A DNA stretch of 57,745 nucleotides from Hirudo medicinalis. Taxonomy: Eukaryota > Annelida > Clitellata > Hirudinida > Hirudinidae. The notes below the pieces were generated by a model. It was not told where the DNA came from. It was given only the letters and a program-made list of their open reading frames with translations, and made no database searches. Numbering within the stretch: the stretch's first letter is position 1; each line of letters begins with the position of its first letter. Position numbers and translations under genes: made by a program. The stretch lies in assembly GCA_011800805.1 (NCBI GenBank), contig MPNW01000416.1, positions 1-57,745 of the forward strand. Reading direction: 5' to 3'. This document shows positions 49,321 through 57,745 of this stretch, piece after piece.

Positions 49321-50473
49321 CGTTCGGACCTTGTTTCCGTGCTACTGATCGTGTCGACTCGTTACCATGGTGACGCGGGGCTGGAGCCCAGTTGGATTGC
49401 TCCGCATCCCAATGGCTGGGTAGCTAGAGCATTGGAATTGATAGCAGAACCAAAGGGATTGCAGTCTATGTAGCCATGTGGTGGGTGAACTCTGATGGTG
49501 ATGGACTCCTCAAGGGTGGGTTGGGGGGCTGCACCGTGACCTTCGGTTCGGCTTTGACCCAGACATCACGCGGAATAACAGATCGTCTTAAGCGACTTTT
49601 TCCGAGCTAAACTAGCCGACTAAGTGGGCACAGTCAACATTTCAGCACATCTCATCAATCGATTCAGAGCCTAGCACTGCAGCTGGGCTATTAATGTCAC
49701 GCATTCAATGTGACATAATATAATTTATAATATGTAATGCATTCATTTTCACGCTCTTGAACAATCGATGAGCAACCTCTAAGCATTGAATGAATAGGCA
49801 TCGCATCGTCACGAGCAACAACCGAAACACACTGGAGTCCGGATTTCACGCAGTCGGCAAAACGTGTCCATCACATGTTCAGATGGAGTTAACGATCATT
49901 ATCAAACTCCTACGAACATTTTTAGCGGTGCTTAGTCATCGACCAAGCAGCCTCCGAACATCGTGAACTCGGGCCTGCCATGCAGTGGCTGCTGGGAATG
50001 GGGCCGCACTAGTAGCCCAACCAATAGAAATCCACGACTTGGTGATGCAAATCAAACGTAATCTATTAAGCTAAGTTAATGGTTCGATGGACTTGTGCTA
50101 TCGATGAACGAGAAAGATGATAACCATGCCTACGTCCTCCCATATACATGGACTCCTAACTACCGATAGAATATAGATGAGCACGTTAAAATTTAAATAC
50201 CACTGACAAATTAATTACTTAATCAACTGAGTAAATGATTAGCCAACTCAAAAATAATCACGTGGTCCCCAACCAGCCTACGCCGAACAATGAACATAAA
50301 GCTGAAAAAACTGAAAGGAAAATTTCCTCGTATGATTAATTCCAAATGTTTTTACGCATCAATCGGCAACCCTACAACATTCCGATCAATCGACAGCCAG
50401 AGTCCATGCAAGCCCATTCGACGTCGACCTATCCCCTCCGTCCAGCCCTCGCCCTTCCCCGGGTTGGGAATGG
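49321..50473. other. Intergenic, possible SINE remnant, 3' flank of V-ATPase gene
   Basis: At about 49410-49480 the string GGGTAGCTAGAGCATTGG followed by GGGATTGCAGTC loosely resembles pol III A and B boxes, so it may be a tRNA-derived SINE. The rest shows nothing recognisable apart from the 3' flank of the minus-strand V-ATPase gene. Confidence 0.3.
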
Positions 50474-53400
50474 TCAGCCTTTCGTCGAGAGGATGAGCGC
50501 CACGATGAGACCGTAGAGACCAAGGACTTCGGCAAAGATGAGGATGAGGATCATCCCCACGAAGAGACGGGGCTGCTGAGCCGTACCACGGACGCCCGAG
50601 TCTCCGACCACTCCAATGGCAAATCCGGCTGCCAGGCCCGATAGGCCGACGCTGAGACCTGCACCGAGGTGCATGAAACCCCTTGAATTGGAGAATTTTT
50701 GATGCTGTTATTACTTGGATAAATAATAGCAATGTTAACTTCGTTAAAACCAAGAATAATTATTGAGTTAATTATGTCAGGCACCATTTTGATTACATAA
50801 TTACTTGAACATGGTGTAGCCGTTGTTGATGTCGTTGGCGATGAGGGCAGCCACCACCAAGCCGTAGATGGCGATGATACCAGCCATGACCACCGGAATG
50901 ATGGACTTCATGATCAACTCCGGCCTCATGACGGCCATGGCGGCTATGCCGGTGCCCGACTTGGCCGTGCCGTAAGCTGCACCGAGTGCTGGAGAAAAAT
51001 TATAAGTTGATTGAGTGGTTGAGTGGAATTGCAAGGTGATTCATCCAGGTTTGTCCAAGTGAGAGTAAATGAGTGAGTCTCTTACGTGTAAATGTTTGTT
51101 TACATTTGTAACGACCTAGTTAATTATTCATGAGAGTGGTCGGTAATTATTCATCTATCTCTGGAAGAAGTGCTCTGATTGGTCCCCTGTAAATAGCAAC
51201 AGCAACGCAGACGACGATGGCGTCAGCAAACATATTGGTGCCAACGATGATCACGGTGATGAATGCGATGGCGATGATAATGATAGTAAACGGACAATGT
51301 CAAAGGCCATGTAATGGATCAAAGTTCAAGAGGTCACAGATAGTCAGGTTGGCCATGATAACGATGAAGTGCCCACTTGACTGACTGAGATGCGTTAATT
51401 AATAGATATTGACATTTCTTCATTTACTCGTATTATTTCTCCATAATTAGAAAAGCTATTTATATTTATTCATAAATACCTGCTTAGTAAATGTAATTAT
51501 TCACAAACGTCATCCCCAGTCACATGTGTTTCATAACAACATTGAAATGAACCATGAAACGTCCAATTCATTAAATTCATTAAATTCATTAAATGCATTA
51601 AATTCATTAAATTCATTAAACGTTGTTTGAAACATCTGCTGGGTGGCTTGCCACGATGTAGGAAAAAAGGCTTGTAAACAACAACAATAACGACAACGAC
51701 AACAATAACAACAACACAGCAAAGAGCTTACAGGTGGTGTCGGAGTTTAAAAATAAATTGGGCAGGTCATTTAAGCAGAGTAGAAATAGGGTCGGCCCTA
51801 AAACACTACCCCGAGGAACTCCACTGGTGACTGGGATTTCGTCGGAAATAAAGCCACTGATGGCAACTCTCTGAGTCCTTGAATTAAGAAAGTCTCTAAG
51901 CCATCCTCTCGCGTTGTTGCCAAGACCACATGCAGATAATTTGGTCATTAATTTAACATGAGAGACAGAGTCAAAGGCCGTACGAAAATCCAAATAAATG
52001 ATATCCATATTTAACATAACATAACTTAACATAAGATTCATTTACTGTGGTTTAAGGAGACTAATGTCTGTGTGATAAACCACTCCTTTTTTAATCAATA
52101 TCCAATTTTCGATGGTCGTATTTTAAATATTTCCACCGAATTTGAATATATTGTCCCCTCATCAAGCCTCAAGCTTATTCCAAAGATTAACTACTCTCGT
52201 GCTAAAGTAATTATTCTTCTTGAGAGTGTCCGTTACTTTCCTGTAAAGCTCACATCCATGCCCTCTCGTGGAACTGCTTTTGGTGGCCTCAAAGAATGTT
52301 CAGGTTTTAAATTACCTCTTCCTGTTAAAATCTTGAACGTTTCTCTGAGATCACCTCTACTTATCCTTATTTCTAAATTTGTAAGCTTGCATCTTCTTAA
52401 TCTCTCTACATAGCTCATATTTTGTTTGTTATGAATGGTGTCAGTCCATTGTTGGATGCATTCAAGAATATTGGTTAAAGTTGATCTTGCTGGGATGAAG
52501 CCATGTTGGTTGTTATAAATCAGTTTGTGGTGTGTAAGGTGTAGAATTATGGATTTGTTGATTATTTTCTCCATCACTCTGCAGCAAGTTGTAGTTATCG
52601 ATGTTGGTCTGCAGTTTTCAGGAGATGTAGTATGACCCTTCTTAGGGATGAGTGACACAAGGGCAATTTTCCATTTAGGGGATAATTTTATTAAATATTA
52701 TTATCATTAATTCAGTGTTTACTGTTTGAAATAACAGATGTAAATAAATACAAATAAATGAAAAAAATAAGGTCAGCATTAAATATTAATTGAATAAACC
52801 ACACAAATTAAATATTGAAATATTTTTAACAATTTAAAAACATCCAAACCAGACCACACACGAATATCACGAATGAAAAACAGAATGATGGAGCGACAAA
52901 AAGAGTAAAAGACACGTAGGAGAAATATATTTATATTGATGATTGAGAAGAGAGATATTGATAATTGAGAGGAGAGGGGTTGTAACTGCATTCTTCTGCA
53001 CGAGGCAGCATGGGTCAGTTTGAACCAGGTGCAACAACATGTACCCTGATGAAGAGAGTTCATGAGGTTGTTGTTATTGCTGTTTGCTATTTTATTGTCA
53101 TCGTCGTCGTTGTCATCATCACCACCATCGAAAAAATCAACCTGCTCAATTCTTTAAAATTACACGTGTATACATGCAATGGAAGCTTACGTGAGAATGA
53201 AATATTATTCATCATCATAACCGTCGCAACCATCATCATCATCATCATCATCACCATCACCACCACCATCACCAACATCATCATCATCATCATCATTGTC
53301 GTCGTCTCAGCAGAAGCCAACAAATTGCACTCACCGACTGACAACAAGCCCACACATCTAAATCCAAATCCAAAATCATTAACGAGAACTTAAAAACTGA

Positions 53401-54221
53401 ATTGAAATAAAGCACTAAATAAACTGTCAGAAAACACAGGAGGAGTTAAATCCTCTTTCATTTGGCTTCGTCATCCTTCACGATATTTATTATTATATTT
53501 ATTATTATATTTATTATGTGCGTGCGTGTGCACCGGAGCGTGAATTGTCATTACATTAGTTTGTCTCACCACAACAATCTTCAGCAAGCACATTATTACA
53601 TTACTGCATTAATACATTATTGTTACATTAATCCATGAATCCATTATTCTATTACTGCTTTATTACATTATTATATTATAGCATGAATACATTACATACA
53701 TTATTACATTAATCCATTACTGCATTGATGTGATACATCATCACATTATTGTTACATATATCATTACATACATTATTACATTACTTCATAATTACATTGC
53801 TGTATTTATGAATTTATGTTTATGTATTTATGTTACATTAACCCATTAATATATTACTGAGTTACCACATTATCGCGTTATTATATTATTACATTATTGC
53901 ATTACTGCGTTGGAGTCAAGCTGTCGAAGAGTTGTGATTTAACTGACAATAATGAATTCATTATAAATGAATCAATCATTAGCGTTTGTTTAAAAATTTC
54001 AAACAAGCGAATTAAGAATTCTAAAAAGATATCGTTGCATTTTCGAAGTTTCAGAGTTTCAAAATTTCAAAGTTGATCCCCACAACAAGTGGAATGGAGT
54101 TTCGTCGTTATAACCGACTTAAGTCAAGTCAAAACGAAATCAACTCACAGCTAAAAACGATGGCTGAGGCGGCACCGACAGCGCCGAAGAACGGAGTGTA
54201 TTCAGGATCGCCTTTCGACAT
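50474..54221 (-). CDS. ATP6V0C: V-type proton ATPase 16 kDa proteolipid subunit c
   Basis: Three minus-strand exons, 54221-54149, 50988-50805 and 50681-50474, join in phases 1 and 2 to 154 residues, the normal length. The protein forms the rotating proton-carrying ring of the V0 sector in endosomes, lysosomes and other acidified membranes. It has four membrane spans in two repeats. The essential proton-carrying Glu (about residue 137) sits in [20 protein letters not shown]. Other family strings are [39 protein letters not shown] and [15 protein letters not shown]. Intron 1 is 3.2 kb and holds a retrotransposon relic and simple repeats, while intron 2 is 123 bp. The ATG at 54221 is the only one that fits the family start. 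No defect is visible in the coding sequence. Confidence 0.98.
51565..51619. repeat. 9-bp AATTCATTA tandem repeat
   Basis: Six near-identical units, one changed to AATGCATTA, in intron 1 of the V-ATPase gene. Confidence 0.88.
51730..52675 (-). mobile_element. Scrambled non-LTR retrotransposon (reverse transcriptase) relic
   Basis: Three reverse-transcriptase pieces on the minus strand, in the order first, last, middle. Piece 1 (about 52675-52420) has [19 protein letters not shown] and [20 protein letters not shown], the RT fingers. Piece 2 (about 52419-52075) has [20 protein letters not shown] and, after a stop and frame change, [16 protein letters not shown], the extreme C-terminus of LINE ORF2. 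Piece 3 (about 52011-51730) has [15 protein letters not shown] and [20 protein letters not shown], the RT palm, and stops at KLFA just before the expected catalytic Asp-Asp. The family looks like a CR1- or Jockey-type LINE. It is dead: reordered, interrupted by stops and lacking the catalytic pair. It lies in the same orientation as its host gene. Confidence 0.85.
53215..53305. repeat. CAT/CAC microsatellite
   Basis: ATC/ACC array in intron 1 of the V-ATPase gene. Confidence 0.88.
53560..53915. repeat. Degenerate ATTACATT array
   Basis: Dozens of irregular ATTACATT, ATTATTGC and ATTACTGC units over about 350 bases in intron 1 of the V-ATPase gene. Spacing is variable, so it is an old, decayed array. 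Confidence 0.75.
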
Positions 54222-56179
54222 TTTCTTGTGGATTTCCTTCGACTTGTAGAAGCAACGAATAACTAGCAACTTAGCTCTTCTTCCGGCCAACCGTCTGGAA
54301 TCAAAATGGCGTGGAGTCTGCGTCCGAAACACGAACTTTTGAATTCAGCTGAGATTAAAACAACTCGACTTCTATCTCTAACTACGTCTCCGTGGTTATG
54401 AGATCCTTAGCGAAGAAAACCCTGCTTTTAAAGCGAGAAGTCCTAACGAGAACAGACCGGTCGTCGGCGATCGCCAAGCTATAGTCGCAGAAGGGCTGCG
54501 AAGCGCACGAGATTTCGTGAAAATTAAAATAAATAATGTTAATAAGATGATAATTATCTCCAAAATCCGAGAACGAGAGACAGGAAAATGAAAATCATGT
54601 GCAAGCAGAACGAAGCTAGCACTTGCTACAAGGGGAGAGCTGGCTGAAAAAATGGCGATCAATAAGCAGAGAATACACGACATGTTATTCTCTTCTACGT
54701 CTATTCATTCACGACTTGTATATCTGGTTGCGACCGCCGGCATTCTGGCCAGTGGATAGCTATTGTGTTAGCCCTGCTGGTTATTGTAGTTGTGAATAAG
54801 TTTGCAATTCCAACATGTCAGTTCATAATCCGCTCCTTTTTGCCTCTATCTTCGCATTCAAATTTTGATGCTTTGATTCTTTTAAAACGCTCTTTGGCTA
54901 TTTTGTCTAGTAAGTCAAAATGAAGCAACAATATTTTTTTATCTAGAAAGTAAATTTGTAGCCAGATGATAATTGAACAATCCGATTCTGTTTCTCGATG
55001 GCAAACTTAAAAATGACCCGGTTGAGATAAACAGGTAACTAAATAATGGTTATAAAAATTTTGGTATTAAATACGCATCAAAAACCTTAAGAAACATGGA
55101 TGAATAGAGCTTTGATGTCATTTTTTGTTATAATGTTGGAAATTGCTTTTGCATGCGCCGGAATTCTCGATTTCACCGGCATTCTCAAGATTTACTGCTT
55201 GTCAATCGAGATACGTAAATAAAAGAAGCATTTGGTTAAAAAAGTTTATTAGAATAACCGAGTTGTGCTATCTGGTGTATAACTCAGTCGTGCTCAAACG
55301 ACTTCAAATCTCAGGAGCAAATTGGTGATTCTGCCAGATAGATAATTTTTTGTGTATTAAAATTAAATTACATTTTACGCAAAAAAAGTAAATACGGATT
55401 TTTGTAAAGATTGAACCACTTATTTAAAATTCACCTTGAAAAGATTTAACAGTTATTCTCGGTTCGCTAGATTTCACCCAACCATCATCGAGATTATCGC
55501 ACCTAAAAAATCCAATAAACCGAACAACTTAAAAAAATAATTTATTTATGGATGTAAATATTTGTAATATTTAAATACAAAAACTTTACATCACCGTAAA
55601 AGCATTCCCCGAATAAGTAGCGAACGTTCCACCACTTTCAAAGATTGAGCTTACCAATTCGTTATTTACTCATCAAGCATTATTACCAATGCATTTACAA
55701 TTTCTAATGATAACTATTGCTACTAATATTTTAAGATAATAACTTATGATAATAATTTTAATTCATACATTCTAACAACAATTATATATAATTATATACC
55801 ATATAAGCCATACCCTCCTTGGCTCCTCATCCGTATATGGATAGACTCGGATTACTTAACCTACCAACTCTTGAAAAATAATATTAATATTATATATAAT
55901 TACTAAAAATAACACCACGATAACGACTCCCCCCAAAGGTCTATTTGTTCCCCAATTTGAGGCAGACACAGATGCTTGCTGTTTAATGGTTTGACGTTAG
56001 TAAATAAATCTACCGATGAATTACGTAAATAAGCTGATTGTTAAACAGAGACAAACGTCAGTGCACACCTGTCGGAAGAGCAGCTGACGATAATCAGATC
56101 GTTGAGGTGCCAATTTCGAAAGTAAAATCATGTCTTATGTCGTAGTTTTATTTTTTTTTGTTTTTTTTGTTTTAAGAAA
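54222..56179. other. Intergenic: V-ATPase 5' flank and unassigned DNA
   Basis: The first few hundred bases upstream of 54221 presumably hold the V-ATPase promoter and 5' UTR. The remainder is AT-rich with no recognised gene. Confidence 0.45.
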
Positions 56180-56467
56180 TCAATTGTTGGAATTTGGATT
56201 TGTGCTCTCAACCTTTCTGGGATCTCGATGGACTTCGTAGGCTTTCAGCAGTTCGGGTAAGTGACTTCGTATCAACTCGACATCTGTTGACGATATATAC
56301 AATCCGAATGACTCCAATAAATAAACGAATAAAACTTAATATAATAAACAACAAATAAACATAAGAGCAGAAAATGACAGGTTTCTTTTGCTGCGCAGTG
56401 CGATGCTTCATATTTGGTAATTTTAAATAGTAAAGCCATTATTATTAAATATTCCTATTCTTAAATT

Positions 56468-56499
<32 letters not shown>

Positions 56500-56505
56500 C
56501 ATTAA

Positions 56506-56542
<37 letters not shown>

Positions 56543-57222
56543 ACTATTATTATAATAAACAGTAGAACCATTTTCGTCGAATTCGGGAAGGGGACTTTCT
56601 CCAAGCTTTCTCAGTCCTGCAGGTAAAAAATATTATAACCTCAATTAACCAATCGTAATCATCAAGGGTAATTAATAATTACTAATTAACATAATAGATA
56701 TTATTTATGGTCAAAATTAGCATATGGTTAATCTGATAACAACAGTAACATAAATGCACTAAAAGCATGTACAGCTAATGACATCCTAAGCAACTATGTA
56801 TTTATTAATAAATAAAATAAATACAGATAATGGACAGTAATACTATCACATAATGACAGTACTGCTATCACATAATGACAGTACTGCTATCACATAATGA
56901 CAGTACTACTACCCCATACGTGCATTTTGGCGTGCAGGATGGGTTGCGTTCCTGCATGCGGTCGTAATAGCAATAGTTGTAATGTGTTCGCAACCCAGCC
57001 TGCACCGCCAGGGAACGCCCCAGGGTAGGGTCGCTATATAAATGGTAGATCGATCAAAAAGTGCCTTCACATCCCATTCGGATAATACGTAAGGCACTTA
57101 AAAGATCGGCTAAATAAATAAAAATAAAAATACAACCCACAAGACAACACCTAATGAGTACATTTAGTAATGGCAATAATAATAATAATCACAATGGTAG
57201 CAACGACAATAATAATAANAAC

Positions 57223-57314
<92 letters not shown>

Positions 57315-57742
57315 CAATAATAATAATAATAACGACGACGACGATGACAACAACACTAAAGACAACATATAATAATAATATAATGTAAATATGCAATAAA
57401 CAAGTGATTAAAACACTTGCATGCAGAATAGGATTTAAAACCCTAGCATAGCCACACCAAGGCAACAGCTTGGACCAGTTGCTTACCTACACCCCATATT
57501 GTTGTAGCTATAACATATACAATATTATACGTAATTATATGCATATTACATACTTAATATAATATTATAATATATTATATGCTAATAATAATATAACATA
57601 CGACGATGATAACCTTCACACAAGATCATGACGTTTGTTTTGACTATCTCCAGTCCGTCATCACATTGGCACCTGTACTTGCCTAATAGGTTCAGGCATT
57701 TTGCGTGGTCACCACAAATCCTTTCATCAGAATTGCACTCAT
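56180..57742 (-). CDS. 3' end of a calcium-binding EGF-domain protein (partial)
   Basis: Three minus-strand exons. Exon 57742-57614 encodes one complete calcium-binding EGF-like domain with six cysteines: DECNSDERICGDHAKCLN, then YRCQCDDGLEI, then ILC. It is a phase 1-1 exon, as is usual for cbEGF cassettes, and its acceptor TAG is the last three bases of the window, so earlier exons lie outside. Exon 56616-56569 (GLRKLGESPLPEFDEN) and exon 56283-56180 (DVELIRSHLPELLKAYEVHR to STNPNSNN and stop) follow in matching phase 1. cbEGF domains are found in extracellular matrix and receptor proteins and bind calcium through the DE-C consensus. I do not recognise the short acidic/basic tail, so the protein cannot be named. 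No membrane span is seen after the EGF domain, which suggests a secreted protein. Confidence 0.75.
56465..56556. repeat. CAT and TAT microsatellites
   Basis: ATC run then ATT run, in the last intron of the EGF gene. The reverse strand stays open (poly-Asn/Asp) and could extend the short exon at 56569 as an alternative read-through. Confidence 0.85.
56832..56912. repeat. 22-bp minisatellite
   Basis: About 3.5 copies of ACAGTACTGCTATCACATAATG, directly beside dispersed-repeat copy 3. Confidence 0.92.
56934..57112 (-). repeat. Dispersed hairpin-rich repeat, copy 3
   Basis: Reverse-complement copy of the element at 32332 and 15368. It has the fullest 5' end: AAGTGCCTTACG...GTGAAGGCACTT forms an inverted repeat, followed by CCCTGGCGGTGCAGGCTGGG and GGGTTGCG...CGCAACCC arms. 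It lies in an intron of the EGF gene. Confidence 0.92.
57176..57350. repeat. AAT/GAC microsatellite
   Basis: Long AAT array with one N at 57219 and a GACGACGATGAC end. Poly-Asn and poly-Ile frames over it are not genes. Confidence 0.93.
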
Positions 57743-57745
57743 CTA

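Noticed and set aside
57151..57465. 104-codon poly-Ile minus frame
   Set aside because: Translation of the AAT microsatellite at 57176-57350.

Overview
The window is nuclear DNA of an intron-rich metazoan from a draft assembly. It has a 459-base N run and two isolated Ns. Genes have many short exons with GT/AG borders, the intergenic DNA is AT-rich, and trinucleotide and dinucleotide microsatellites are everywhere. The gene set (tyrosinase, a HOW/Quaking STAR protein, CFAP298, a MOLO-1-like TPM protein, a CAF1-type deadenylase, V-ATPase subunit c) fits a spiralian, perhaps a leech or other annelid. That placement is inference; no rRNA or mitochondrial marker is present.

Layout. 1.4-2.9 kb (+): secreted tyrosinase. 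5.7-9.1 kb (-): HOW/Quaking-type KH RNA-binding protein. 9.1-19.7 kb: no supported gene; a 446-bp tandem duplication, AT-rich satellite, microsatellites, one copy of a dispersed repeat and a pair of TTACGCAA-bounded repeats. 19.8-25.2 kb (+): a long protein ending in an NSE2-type SP-RING (SUMO E3). 26.1-28.2 kb (-): complete CFAP298, convergent with the SUMO ligase gene. 30.5-34.9 kb (+): an unrecognised secreted or neuropeptide-like precursor with two matching four-cysteine modules; its 5' end is unresolved. 36.7-38.9 kb (-): signal peptide/TPM domain/C-terminal hydrophobic segment, like MOLO-1. 41.0-46.3 kb (+): CNOT7/8 deadenylase with a one-base frameshift near its end, then a probable 3-kb 3' UTR. 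50.5-54.2 kb (-): V-ATPase subunit c, whose 3.2-kb first intron carries a scrambled non-LTR retrotransposon. 56.2-57.7 kb (-): last three exons of a calcium-binding EGF protein that runs off the right edge.

These are independent housekeeping or tissue-specific genes, not an operon or a single system. HOW and CAF1 both act on mRNA, but nothing here links them. The strongest candidates for something undescribed are the SP-RING fusion protein (two similar N-terminal modules joined to NSE2 by a phase-consistent exon chain), the two-module cysteine peptide precursor, and a roughly 170-bp hairpin-rich dispersed repeat with three clear copies and one decayed copy. Exon joins were worked out by eye from splice sites and reading phase; no transcript data or database search was available.
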